Shown here piece by piece: positions 48,511 to 58,835 of a stretch of 64,000 bases of DNA. How positions within the stretch are numbered: position 1 is the first letter of the stretch; each line of letters starts with the position of its first letter. The DNA comes from Streptomyces avidinii (lineage in GTDB: Bacteria; Actinomycetota; Actinomycetes; Streptomycetales; Streptomycetaceae): assembly GCF_014650695.1 (NCBI RefSeq), contig NZ_BMVL01000019.1, forward strand, positions 78,936-142,935. Reading direction: 5' to 3'. Below the pieces are notes generated by a model. The model did no database searches and was not told where the DNA came from. It saw only the letters and a list, made by a program, of their open reading frames with translations. Both the position numbers and the translations under genes were made by a program.

Positions 48511-49142
48511 CAAAGTTCCGTCGTCTTGTCGTCTTCATCGGTGTCCGGTGCGTCCGGATCGAACGACGGCACACCTTCTTGCGTCTCGGCTTCGATCGCG
48601 TCCGCCTCGGGGAGGAAGGGCGCGAGCTCCGGGAGCTCGTCCAGGCCGCGCAGGCCCATCCGCTCCAGAAAGTAGTTCGTCGTCCTGTATAGGATCGCAC
48701 CTGTTTCGGGTTCCGTCCCCGCCTCCTCCACCAGACCGCGCTGGAGGAGGGTCCGCATGACCCCGTCGCAGTTGACTCCGCGCACCGCGGACACCCGCGA
48801 TCGGCTGACCGGCTGGCGGTACGCGACGACCGCCAGGGTCTCCAGCGCCGCCTGGGTGAGCCGGGCCTGCTGGCCGTCCAGTACGAAGCCCTCCACGGCC
48901 GGGGCGTACTCCGCCCGGGTGTAGAACCGCCAGCCCCCGGCGACGAGCCGGAGCTCGAAGCCCCGGCGCGCGGCCGTGTACTCGTCGGCGAGCTCCCGCA
49001 GCGCCTGCGCGACCTCGCGCGGGGTGCGCTCCAGCACCTTGGCGAGGTGCGCCTCGGTCGCCGGCTCGTCCACGACCATGAGCACGGCCTCCAGGGCCGG
49101 CTTCAGCTCCAGCGCGGCCACCGCGCTCACGTCGCTGCTCAA
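48510..49142 (-). CDS. scpB: Segregation and condensation protein B
   Basis: A 210-residue kleisin-partner protein with tandem winged helices: L-E-A-V-L-M-V-V-D-E-P-A at the start, then L-T-Q-A-A-L-E-T-L-A-V-V-A-Y-R-Q-P-V-S-R and G-L-V-E-E-A-G. An acidic tail follows. It joins ScpA and SMC in chromosome condensation. The ATG overlaps the scpA stop by 4 bp and its own stop overlaps rluB, so all three are one operon. Confidence 0.95.
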   Translation of the reverse strand: MSSDVSAVAALELKPALEAVLMVVDEPATEAHLAKVLERTPREVAQALRELADEYTAARRGFELRLVAGGWRFYTRAEYAPAVEGFVLDGQQARLTQAALETLAVVAYRQPVSRSRVSAVRGVNCDGVMRTLLQRGLVEEAGTEPETGAILYRTTNYFLERMGLRGLDELPELAPFLPEADAIEAETQEGVPSFDPDAPDTDEDDKTTEL

Positions 49143-50242
49143 TCCTTCACCTCCACGATCCGGTCGAACTCGTCGGTCACGGTCGGCATGCCGTCGCCGT
49201 CCCCGCCGCTCCAGCGCACGGTGAGGGTCTGCAGGGCCTCCTCCTGGTCGAGGACGACCGCCTTCTCCCGGTAGAGCTCCAGCAGGGCCAGGAAGCGCGC
49301 GACGACGGTGAGGGTGTCCTCCGCGTCCTCGGTGAGCTCCTGGAAGGTGGCCTCCCCGCGCGTCTTCAGCATCCGCACCACGAGCCCGGCCTGCTCGCGC
49401 ACGCTGACCAGCGGGGCGTGGATGTGGTCCACGTACACCTGGGGCTTCGCCCTGGGCTGCATCGCCTTCACGGCGAGCCGGGCGAACCCCTCCGGACCGA
49501 TGCTGATGACCACCTCGGGCAGCAGGTCGGCGTGGTGCGGCTCCAGCCCCACGGTCCGCGGGTACCGCCGGCCCTCGGCCTCCGCACGCCGCTCGAAGAT
49601 CTCGGCGATCTGCTTGTACGCGCGGTACTGGAGCAGGCGCGCGAAGAGCAGGTCCCGGGCCTCCAGCAGCGCCAGGTCCGCCTCGTCCTCCACCTCGGCG
49701 ACCGGCAGCAGCCGGGCGGCCTTGAGGTCGAGCAGGGTGGCGGCGACGACGAGGAACTCGGTGGTCTGGTCGAGGTCCCAGTCGGGTCCCATGGCCCGGA
49801 TGTGCGCCATGAACTCGTCGGTGACCCGGGACAGCGCGACCTCGGTGACGTCGAGCTTGTGCCGCGAGATCAGCTGGAGCAGCAGGTCGAAGGGGCCCTC
49901 GAAGTTGGCGAGCCGCAGCGTGAACCGTCCGTCGCCGCCCGCGGGGGCCGCGCTCTCGGTGCGTACGTCCGCCCGGGCATCCGGGGCCGCGGCCGGGGCC
50001 CGGGCCGGCGCAGGGGCCGACTCCCGGGGCTCCTGCGGCCCCTCTGCGGGCCCGGGGGAACGTTCCGGCGCCGCCGCGTCCACCGCCGGCTCGGGGCGCG
50101 CAGCGGGCTCCTCAGCGGCTTCGGGGGCTTCGGGAGCCGCTCCCGCCTCGTGCGCGTCCGGTTGCCGGGCCGCGTCGGGGGCGCCGGGGCCGCGGCCCAG
50201 GACGCGCCGGGTCGGTCGGCCGGGTTCGGCGGGCAGGGGCAT
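49139..50242 (-). CDS. scpA: Segregation and condensation protein A
   Basis: A 367-residue kleisin. The family region begins near residue 106 with F-T-L-R-L-A-N-F-E-G-P-F-D-L-L-L-Q-L-I and includes L-V-V-A-A-T-L-L-D-L-K-A-A-R-L-L-P. It links SMC heads and ScpB. The first 105 residues are Ala/Pro/Glu-rich and probably disordered; a shorter start could exist, but codon use stays typical up to the ATG at 50242. It overlaps scpB by 4 bp. The gap of 341 bp to the RHH gene upstream may hold a promoter. Confidence 0.92.
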   Translation of the reverse strand: MPLPAEPGRPTRRVLGRGPGAPDAARQPDAHEAGAAPEAPEAAEEPAARPEPAVDAAAPERSPGPAEGPQEPRESAPAPARAPAAAPDARADVRTESAAPAGGDGRFTLRLANFEGPFDLLLQLISRHKLDVTEVALSRVTDEFMAHIRAMGPDWDLDQTTEFLVVAATLLDLKAARLLPVAEVEDEADLALLEARDLLFARLLQYRAYKQIAEIFERRAEAEGRRYPRTVGLEPHHADLLPEVVISIGPEGFARLAVKAMQPRAKPQVYVDHIHAPLVSVREQAGLVVRMLKTRGEATFQELTEDAEDTLTVVARFLALLELYREKAVVLDQEEALQTLTVRWSGGDGDGMPTVTDEFDRIVEVKD

Positions 50243-50583
50243 CGCGGTCCAGGAGGTGCAAAGAGGCGGCGTGGAGGGCCGGGCGCCATGGCCGCGGCCA
50301 TCAGCAGCCTACGGGCTCCCCCGCGCTCCCCGGCGGATCACCGCCCGGCACGGCGCCGCACCGCCGGACCGGCGCTCCCCCGCCCGTACGGAGCGCCGTC
50401 CGGCGGGCGGGCTCCCTGCGACGGGGCGACGTTCCGGGGAGCCGGGCCGCAGATCACCCGGAGGCCCGGTCACCAGGTGGACAGCCGCCGGGCCCGGCTC
50501 CGGGAAGGCGCGCCGCGGGCCGCGCCGTGACGCGCAGGCCGACCGGCCGGACCGGGGCACCGGGAGAGCGGGCCCCAGGGCGG
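50243..50583. other. Intergenic gap before scpA
   Basis: A very GC-rich 341-bp stretch between the RHH gene and scpA, both on the minus strand. I see no gene, palindrome or repeat that stands out. The open frames here are Arg/Pro/Gly-rich shadows without ribosome sites. Confidence 0.4.
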
Positions 50584-51114
50584 TCAGCGGCCGCGCAGGC
50601 GCCGTACGAGGATGCTCGCGTCGCCGCGGGATTCGAGATCGGCCAGCACGACGGCCACCGCCTCGCGGACGATGCGGCCCCGGTCCACCGCCAGCCCGTG
50701 CTCGCCGCGCAGCACCAGCCGCGCGTGTTCCAGGTCCATGAGCTCCTCGGCGGAGACGTAGACCGTGATCTTCTCGTCGTGGCGCTCGCGGCCGCTGGGG
50801 CGCCGGTTGGCGCCCCGGCCCTGCCCCTTGCCCCGGCGGCCCGCGCCGGCCGGGGCGGATCCCACGCCGCCGGCCGGGCCGGCAGAACCTTCCTGCGGGC
50901 GCCTCGGCTGCCCCACGACGGGCCCGCCGGTCTCCGCGCCGGCCGCGGCCTCCCGGCCGCGGCCCTCACTCGCCGTGCCCTCGGCCGAAGTGGCCGAGTG
51001 TTCCGCGGCGGGCGTCTCGTCGACCCCGCGCCGCGGCGAGGACGACTGGAGCGCCATCCCCCCGGTCGTACGGAACAGTTCGTCGGCTCCGGGCAGACTC
51101 ACTCGGCGTGACAC
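50584..51114 (-). CDS. ParA-associated ribbon-helix-helix-like protein
   Basis: A 176-residue protein. The first about 110 residues are disordered and Gly/Ala/Arg-rich. From about 113 to the end there is a compact domain, E-K-I-T-V-Y-V-S-A-E-E-L-M-D-L-E-H-A-R-L-V-L with R-G-R-I-V-R-E-A-V-A-V-V-L-A-D-L after it, which looks like a ribbon-helix-helix DNA-binding fold (strand, then two helices). Its GTG start lies 16 bp inside parA, so the two are coupled. In plasmids, small RHH proteins (Omega/ParG type) partner ParA in segregation; a similar partnership here is inferred. Confidence 0.6.
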   Translation of the reverse strand: MSRRVSLPGADELFRTTGGMALQSSSPRRGVDETPAAEHSATSAEGTASEGRGREAAAGAETGGPVVGQPRRPQEGSAGPAGGVGSAPAGAGRRGKGQGRGANRRPSGRERHDEKITVYVSAEELMDLEHARLVLRGEHGLAVDRGRIVREAVAVVLADLESRGDASILVRRLRGR

Positions 51115-52217
51115 CGGGCGAGCACCTCCCTGGCCAGCTGGCGGTAGGCGGCGGCGCCGACGGAGTTGGACGCGTACGTCGTGATCGGTTCACCGGCGAC
51201 CGTGGTCTCCGGGAAGCGCACCGTGCGGCCGATGACCGTGTGGTAGACGTGGTCGTCGAAGGCCTCGACGACGCGCGCCAGCACCTCGCGGCTGTGCACC
51301 GTACGGGAGTCGTACATCGTGGCGAGGATGCCGTCGAGCTCCAGCTCGGGGTTGAGCCGCTCCTGGACCTTCTCGATGGTCTCGGTCAGCAGCGCCACGC
51401 CGCGCAGCGCGAAGAACTCGCACTCCAGCGGGACGATGACCTTGTGAGCCGCCGTCAGGGCGTTCACGGTCAGCAGACCGAGCGAGGGCTGACAGTCGAT
51501 CACGATGTAGTCGTAGTCGGCCAGCAGGGGCTTCAGGGCCCGCTGCAGGGTGGACTCGCGCGCGACCTCGCTGACCAACTGCACTTCGGCAGCGGACAGG
51601 TCGATGTTGCTCGGCAGCAGGTCCATGTTGGGGACCGCCGTCTTGAGCAGCACCTCGTCGGCCGACATGCCCCGCTCCATGAGCAGGTTGTAGACCGTCA
51701 GGTCGAGTTCCATCGGGTTCACGCCGAGACCCACGGACAGTGCGCCCTGCGGGTCGAAGTCGACCAGCAGCACGCGGCGCCCGTACTCGGCGAGCGCGGC
51801 ACCCAGGTTGATGGTCGACGTGGTCTTGCCCACGCCGCCCTTCTGGTTGCACATCGCGATGATCTTCGCCGGACCGTGGTCGGTCAGCGGACCCGGGATC
51901 GGGAAGTACGGAAGCGGGCGTCCGGTCGGGCCGATCCGCTCACGGCGCTGACGGGCAGCGTCGGGGGCGAGAGTGGCCGCGTACTCGGGGTCCGGTTCGT
52001 ACTCCGCGTCGGGGTCGTAGAAGTGCCCCTCGGGCACATTGTCGTAGTCGGCGAAACCCACGGGCTTTTCGCCGCTCGGGTCGCCGGCCCTGGAGTTCAC
52101 GTCTAGGCCGTCCATGCTCTTTTGGGGCGTCGTCATGTGCTGGTGGTTTGCGAAGGTGCGTACTGCGACGGAGCCGACGGCTTCGAGCCCGGTAGGGCCC
52201 TGGCCCCGCTCAGGCAT
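51099..52217 (-). CDS. Orphan ParA-family ATPase
   Basis: A 372-residue ATPase with Walker A K-G-G-V-G-K-T-T in N-Q-K-G-G-V-G-K-T-T, V-D-F-D-P-Q-G-A-L-S and V-I-D-C-Q-P-S, all intact. About 100 acidic/Pro-rich residues precede it. The ATG at 52217 opens M-P-E-R-G-Q-G; alternatives are 52259 and 52115. It is not next to parB and thus differs from the ParA of the parAB locus near the origin. It is followed by the RHH protein and scpAB, so a role in chromosome or septum organisation is likely. Confidence 0.9.
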   Translation of the reverse strand: MPERGQGPTGLEAVGSVAVRTFANHQHMTTPQKSMDGLDVNSRAGDPSGEKPVGFADYDNVPEGHFYDPDAEYEPDPEYAATLAPDAARQRRERIGPTGRPLPYFPIPGPLTDHGPAKIIAMCNQKGGVGKTTSTINLGAALAEYGRRVLLVDFDPQGALSVGLGVNPMELDLTVYNLLMERGMSADEVLLKTAVPNMDLLPSNIDLSAAEVQLVSEVARESTLQRALKPLLADYDYIVIDCQPSLGLLTVNALTAAHKVIVPLECEFFALRGVALLTETIEKVQERLNPELELDGILATMYDSRTVHSREVLARVVEAFDDHVYHTVIGRTVRFPETTVAGEPITTYASNSVGAAAYRQLAREVLARCHAE

Positions 52218-52585
52218 CCCTGCTCGACCACCCCCAGGAGCAAATGTCGACTCATTCACAAGTCGTCTTACCTCCTCGGACGTGACCAGGACACTTATCG
52301 ATAGGTCAGCGTGGCACCATGCCGACGGTTGGCGACTCTATGGCGTGTCACCACTCAGCGGCAACACAATCCGCCGGACCCGGCACGATGTGTCGGCAAC
52401 CGAACACCACTCTGTCAAGGGCGCACGAGCTGTCGCTGTGAAGTTTCGCGGGTGCGCGAAAGGGTTAAAGGGTTACGTTCGAGGCGAGTTGAACAGGGTC
52501 GCCGGGCACCGGGCAAACACGCCCGGCCGGACCTTGCGGGCAAGGTCCGGCCGGATACGTGAGATTGACGTCAGTCGTTGACGGG
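52218..52585. other. Intergenic region between ald and parA
   Basis: A 368-bp spacer holding the parA promoter region and the ald terminator. The central part (52290-52500) is lower in GC and has no gene I can support. TTATCGATAGG (52293-52303) contains ATCGAT and could be a -10-like element on either strand. Confidence 0.35.
52523..52554 (-). terminator. Terminator behind ald
   Basis: CCGGCCGGACCTT (52523-52535) pairs with AAGGTCCGGCCGG (52542-52554), a 13-bp perfect stem with a 6-base loop, 32 bp behind the ald stop codon. Confidence 0.8.
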
Positions 52586-53701
52586 TCAGCCGAGCAGCGT
52601 GCTCAGCTCAAGGGTCTCGAGGCCGTGGGCCTCGGCGACGGGACCGTAAACGACCTGGCCGTCATGGGTGTTGAGGCCCAGCGCGAGCGCGGCGTCACGA
52701 CGCAGCGCCTCGGCCCAGCCGAGGTTGGCGAGCTGCACGATGTAGGGCAGCGTCGCGTTCGTCAGCGCGTAGGTGGAGGTGTTCGGAACCGCGCCCGGCA
52801 TGTTGGCGACGCAGTAGAAGACCGAGTTGTGGACCCGGAAGGTCGGCTCGGCGTGAGTGGTCGGACGGGAGTCCTCGAAGCAGCCACCCTGGTCGATCGC
52901 GATGTCGACAAGGACACTTCCGGGCTTCATCTTGGCGACGAGCTCGTTGGTGACCAGCTTCGGGGCCTTCGCACCCGGGATCAGCACCGCACCGATGACG
53001 AGGTCGGCCTCGACGACGGCCTTCTCCAGCTCGAAGGCGTTGGAGACGATCGTCTTGATCTTCGTGCCGAAGATCTTGTCGGCCTCGCGGAGCTTGTTGA
53101 TGTCGCGGTCCAGCAGGGTCACGTGGAAGCCCATGCCGATGGCGATCTGCGCGGCGTTCCAGCCGGAGACGCCGCCGCCGATGACCACGCACTCACCGGC
53201 GTGGGTGCCGGGAACACCGCCCGGGAGGACGCCGCGGCCGCCGGCCGAGCGCATCAGGTGGTAGGCGCCGACCTGCGGGGCCAGCCGGCCCGCGACCTCG
53301 GACATCGGGGCGAGCAGCGGCAGCGCACGGTTGGCGAGCTCGACCGTCTCATAGGCGATGGCGGTGGTGCCGGACTCCAGCAGGGCGTCCGTGCACTCGC
53401 GGGAGGCCGCCAGGTGCAGGTAGGTGAAGAGCGTCTGGTCCTTGCGGAGGCGGTGGTACTCCTCCGCGATCGGCTCCTTGACCTTGAGCAGCAGGTCGGC
53501 GATGGCCCAGACCTCGTCGGCGCTGCCGAGGATCTCGGCGCCGGCCGAGACGTACTCCGCGTCCGTGATCGAGGAACCCACACCGGCGTTCTGCTCGACG
53601 AAGACCTGGTGGCCGTTGCGGACCAGCTCATGCACGCCGGCGGGCGTGATGGCGACCCGGAACTCGTTGTTCTTGACCTCGCGGGGGATGCCGACCTTCA
53701 T
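52586..53701 (-). CDS. ald: Alanine dehydrogenase
   Basis: A 371-residue NAD-dependent L-alanine dehydrogenase. M-K-V-G-I-P-R-E-V-K-N-N-E at the start, F-T-Y-L-H-L-A-A (substrate Lys/His region), the NAD site V-I-G-G-G-V-S-G-W-N-A-A near 170, and D-I-A-I-D-Q-G-G-C-F-E are typical. It interconverts alanine and pyruvate plus ammonia. A terminator follows. An upstream promoter with TTGCGC / TATGTA on the minus strand (about 53755-53785) is plausible. It stands alone. Confidence 0.96.
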   Translation of the reverse strand: MKVGIPREVKNNEFRVAITPAGVHELVRNGHQVFVEQNAGVGSSITDAEYVSAGAEILGSADEVWAIADLLLKVKEPIAEEYHRLRKDQTLFTYLHLAASRECTDALLESGTTAIAYETVELANRALPLLAPMSEVAGRLAPQVGAYHLMRSAGGRGVLPGGVPGTHAGECVVIGGGVSGWNAAQIAIGMGFHVTLLDRDINKLREADKIFGTKIKTIVSNAFELEKAVVEADLVIGAVLIPGAKAPKLVTNELVAKMKPGSVLVDIAIDQGGCFEDSRPTTHAEPTFRVHNSVFYCVANMPGAVPNTSTYALTNATLPYIVQLANLGWAEALRRDAALALGLNTHDGQVVYGPVAEAHGLETLELSTLLG

Positions 53702-53853
53702 CGTCGATCACGGTCCTTGGCTCAGGGGATTTTCGGGGGCACTTCCATACATACCCGCCCACAAGAACGCGCAACGGGATGCACCACGGGAAGCCGCGGT
53801 GAACCCAGTCTAATGAAGGATGAGTCGCTGTCTAGCCTTGCAAACCAATAATC

Positions 53854-55842
53854 TCAGTCGGAACCACTGCGGATTTCGCAGGCTGCGGGGTCGTCTCCCA
53901 GCAATCTGTCGGCCGCGGACCGGTGCAACCTGGCAGCTGCGGGGTCCCCGAGCCGGTCCAGCGTGTCGGCCAGCCGGACCTGCAGAGCGGCCTGAAGTCG
54001 CTGGTCCCCGGCCCTGCGCGCCAGCTCCACCGCCTCGCGGCAGGTGTGCAGCGATTCCTCGGGCCGGCCGGCGTACTCCTGGACCCGCGCCATCTCGCTC
54101 AACGCCTTTGCCTGCCCCGGCACATCGGCCAGCTTCCGGTAGCCCGCGGCGGCCGCCCGCCAGCTGCGCAGCGCGTCCCCGTACCGCCCCGCGTAGGTGT
54201 GCACGTTCCCGAGCCGCCCGTACAGCCGGGCCTCGTCCGCGCGCTCGCCCCGCGCCAGGGCCTGGGAGAGCGCCCGGCCGAACCAGTCGGAGGCCCGGTG
54301 CCAGTCCGTCAGCTCCTGGTACGCGCCGCCTACGGATTCCATCGCGCGGCCGGTCGCGTACGGATCGTTCGCCGCCCGTCCGGCGTCCAGCGCGGACCGG
54401 TAGCGCTCCAGCGCCTCCTGGGTACGGCCGGTCGCGGCGTCCAGGTCGGCCAGGTTCAGCAGTGCGGCGGCCTGCTCCCGGTGCAGCCTGCGGCGCTCGG
54501 CCACGTCCAGGACCAGGCGGTGCAGCCCGTACAGCTCGGGAGCGGCCCCGGCCGTGCCCCGGTGGTCCGCCAGCGCCCGTACGAGGGCCGCGACCAGCCT
54601 GCGGGCCAGGGTGTCCAGCTCCCCGTCGGCCACGGCCAGCGAGGCGGCCGCGGAGAGCGCGGGCAGCCGGGTGTCGAGCCAGGTCGCGGCGGCCCGCCGG
54701 TCGGGGAACCGCAGGGCGCGCGGCAGACCGTCCAGCAGTTCCCGCAGGCCGTCGTCGACAGCGGCGTCGACCCCGGGCTCCTCGGGCTCGGCCATGGCCC
54801 GGCAGGAGTGCAGCAGCCGTACGGTGCGCTCCAGCATCCGGGCCCGGGCCAGCTGGACCTCGGCGGGGCGCTCCTTGGCCTCCAGCAGGGCCTGGAGCAT
54901 CGGTGCGAGGCAGCCGGGCAGCAGGAACAGGCCGTCGTGGGCGGAGCGGACGAGGCCCAGCCCGGCGAAGTCGTCGAGCGTGGACTGGGCGGCGGCCACG
55001 GAGCAGCCGGCGAGGGCCGAGGCGGTGTGCGAGTCGACGATTCCGGCCGGGGCGAGCGGCAGCAGCCGCAGGGTCCGCTGGGCGGGCTGCGGCAGGGATT
55101 CGTAGACGAGCCGGAAGCCGCGGGCGAGCGGGCCGCCGGTGGTGGCGGGCATGTCGTGCAGCTGCTTGGCCACGTCGGCGACGGAGGCCTTGGGGTGGGC
55201 GGCGAGCCAACCGCCGACGAGGACGAGCGCGGCGGGCTGCCCCCCGCACTCCTCGGCGAGGGCCTCGGCGGCCCGCGGGTCGGCGGTGACGCGGGTGTCG
55301 CCGATGCTCTGTGCGAGCAGTTCCACGGCGGAGGGGGTGTCGAGCCCGCCCAGGGTGCAGGGCCGGACGTCGGGGATCCCGGTGAGCGGCCCCTCGGCGG
55401 TGACCACGACCAGGCATTCGGGGGTGTCCGGCAGCAGCGCGTCCACCTGCTGCGGATCGGCGGCGTCGTCGACCAGGATGATCACCCGGCGGCCTTCGAG
55501 GGCGGTGCGCAGGGCGGAGCTCAGCTCGTCCTCGCCGGCTCCGGGCGGGGTGGGCCGCCCCAGCCCCTCCAGCAGGCTCCGGACGGCCCGCTCGGTGGCC
55601 ACGGTCTCCCCGCCGGGGGCGGTGAGCCGGGTGCGGAGCACTCCGCCGGGGTACTCCTCGGCGACCTCGCGCACGAAGGCCTCGGCGAGGGCCGTGCGCC
55701 CGGACCCCGGCCGCCCGGCGACGAGCAGCACCCGGGCCCGGGGCGCCTTGGCCTTGCGGCCGGAGAGGGTGTCGAGCCCGGTCCGTGCGATGTCCTCGCG
55801 CAGCTCCTTGAGCTCACGCCGCCGCCCGACGAAATCCGCCAC
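53854..55842 (-). CDS. STAND-type ATPase with TPR domain
   Basis: A 662-residue protein. Residues 1-300 form an NB-ARC/AfsR-like NTPase: F-V-G-R-R-R-E-L at the start, P-loop G-R-P-G-S-G-R-T (43-50; Arg instead of Lys), Walker B V-I-I-L-V-D-D, G-G-Q-P-A-A-L. A winged-helix-like part follows, then TPRs (about 430-650: A-L-L-N-L-A-D-L-D, A-L-E-R-Y-R-S-A-L, L-Y-G-R-L-G-N-V-H). No N-terminal DNA-binding domain is present, unlike SARP regulators. GAGAGGAG lies before the ATG. It should sense a ligand and signal through an unknown partner; the changed P-loop may lower ATPase activity. Confidence 0.82.
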   Translation of the reverse strand: MADFVGRRRELKELREDIARTGLDTLSGRKAKAPRARVLLVAGRPGSGRTALAEAFVREVAEEYPGGVLRTRLTAPGGETVATERAVRSLLEGLGRPTPPGAGEDELSSALRTALEGRRVIILVDDAADPQQVDALLPDTPECLVVVTAEGPLTGIPDVRPCTLGGLDTPSAVELLAQSIGDTRVTADPRAAEALAEECGGQPAALVLVGGWLAAHPKASVADVAKQLHDMPATTGGPLARGFRLVYESLPQPAQRTLRLLPLAPAGIVDSHTASALAGCSVAAAQSTLDDFAGLGLVRSAHDGLFLLPGCLAPMLQALLEAKERPAEVQLARARMLERTVRLLHSCRAMAEPEEPGVDAAVDDGLRELLDGLPRALRFPDRRAAATWLDTRLPALSAAASLAVADGELDTLARRLVAALVRALADHRGTAGAAPELYGLHRLVLDVAERRRLHREQAAALLNLADLDAATGRTQEALERYRSALDAGRAANDPYATGRAMESVGGAYQELTDWHRASDWFGRALSQALARGERADEARLYGRLGNVHTYAGRYGDALRSWRAAAAGYRKLADVPGQAKALSEMARVQEYAGRPEESLHTCREAVELARRAGDQRLQAALQVRLADTLDRLGDPAAARLHRSAADRLLGDDPAACEIRSGSD

Positions 55843-55993
55843 GGATCCGCTCCTCTCCCTGCCACCGGGTTGCGAGCGTAGTTCACGCAGAGCGACGACC
55901 CGTGTGGAGCGCGGCGGGCAAATCCCCCAATCGGATCAGCAGATGGACCTATTTTTCACGTACGGCCCGCACGACCCGGGTGCACGGGGGCGG

Positions 55994-56635
55994 TCACGCC
56001 CCGTACGGGCGGGCCGGCCAGGGGGCCAGGGCCGGGCGCAGGGACTCGATGCCGCCCTCGGAGGCGAGCGCCGCGGAAAGGGCCAGCACCCCGGTCACCA
56101 GGCCCGGATTGCCCAGCTCGCCCGCCAGGACCCCGCGGACCAGGTCCTTCAGCGGCACACGGGCGATCTCCATGTCGGCCTCCTCCTCGGAGACCTCGTA
56201 CCGCTTCCCCTCGGCCTCCGCCAGGTCCCGGGCGAGGAAGACCCGTACGGCCTCGTCGGATCCGCCGGGGGAGCTGAAGAAGTCGGCCAGCACCCGCCAG
56301 TCGCCCGCCCTGGCGTGCGCCTCCTCGTACAGCTCCCGCTGAGCCGCGTGCAGCGGGTTCTCGCCGGGTACGTCGAGCAGCCCGGCCGGGAGTTCCCACA
56401 GCCGGTGCCGCACCGGGTGGCGGAACTGCTTCAGGACCAGCACCCGCTGCTCCTCGTCGAGGGCGAGGACGCACACCGAGCCGGGGTGCACCTGGTAGTC
56501 GCGGCGCACCACCGCGCGGTCGGGCATCCGGACCTGGTCCGACTTGACGGCCGTCTTCGCGCCCTCGAACGGGGTCCGTGAGGCGACCACCTCCCACGAC
56601 TCCGGTGTGTCCACGATGTCGTTGCCCATGGCCAT
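55994..56635 (-). CDS. ADP-ribose pyrophosphatase-type Nudix hydrolase
   Basis: A 213-residue Nudix protein. The box is E-L-P-A-G-L-L-D-V-P-G-E...A-A-Q-R-E-L-Y-E-E-A: the catalytic R-E-L-x-E-E is intact; one extra residue lies between G and E, and the last G is replaced. F-F-S-S-P-G-G-S-D-E fits ADP-ribose/nucleotide-sugar hydrolases. It lies between pyrG and the STAND gene. The ATG at 56635 is two codons before a second ATG; both are possible. Confidence 0.88.
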   Translation of the reverse strand: MAMGNDIVDTPESWEVVASRTPFEGAKTAVKSDQVRMPDRAVVRRDYQVHPGSVCVLALDEEQRVLVLKQFRHPVRHRLWELPAGLLDVPGENPLHAAQRELYEEAHARAGDWRVLADFFSSPGGSDEAVRVFLARDLAEAEGKRYEVSEEEADMEIARVPLKDLVRGVLAGELGNPGLVTGVLALSAALASEGGIESLRPALAPWPARPYGA

Positions 56636-56659
56636 GGCCGATACCTTCCCCGAGAACGC

Positions 56660-56692
56660 GACAGCCGGGGCACGATCCGTGCCCCGGCTGTC
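56660..56692 (-). terminator. Strong terminator behind pyrG
   Basis: GACAGCCGGGGCACG (56660-56674) and CGTGCCCCGGCTGTC (56678-56692) form a perfect 15-bp stem with a 3-base loop, 20 bp behind pyrG and 24 bp before the Nudix start. It probably limits read-through into the Nudix gene. Confidence 0.85.
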
Positions 56693-56712
56693 TACGTTAT
56701 GCGGTCAGGCGC

Positions 56713-58365
<1,653 letters not shown>

Positions 58366-58835
58366 CGCCAAGAGGGGGCTCCCGTGGTCGCGAGGTGAGG
58401 TGCGTCCGACGCCGGCCACCGTCGATCCGGAAGGGTCTCAGGGGGCGCCGAAGCTGCGGTTTCGGGGCTCCTGATTCGCACAGGCAGACCACCGGTCCAC
58501 GGGGTACCAGCCTATCAGCGCCCGGAGCGGTCCGCCTCCGGGCACGCGGCGCACGCGCTCCGTCCGGGGGTGTCCGAGTGCGCCGGGGCGGCACGGCCGC
58601 TGCTCACCCGTTCGGCCCAGCCTCATTCTTCCGGGCCTCACGTAGATCACTAGGGTGCCGTCATATCCTGCTCGGATATTGCACACATCACCGCCGGGCA
58701 GTCCGTCAGACGGCCTAACCGAGCCGATATACGGAATCATGGGCTCACGCGGAGATCCCTGCACACAGGAGACCGCGCAAACGCGCAATGCAAGCGCCCT
58801 TCGGGGCGGACGTGGCCGTTCGACTGGAGATGCAC
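58366..58835. other. Divergent promoter region, pyrG and GH15 gene
   Basis: A 470-bp spacer. A TAGGGT at about 58651 may be a -10 for a rightward promoter. ATATCC-TGCTC-GGATAT (58663-58679) is a perfect small palindrome just behind it and could be an operator for the GH15 gene. No gene is supported. Confidence 0.4.
58663..58679. promoter_or_regulatory. Small palindrome upstream of the GH15 gene
   Basis: ATATCC and GGATAT are separated by TGCTC, a perfect 6+5+6 inverted repeat in a relatively A/T-rich spot, about 155 bp before the GTG start. It directly follows a TAGGGT -10-like hexamer, which would place it at a transcription start. No regulator can be named. Confidence 0.35.
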
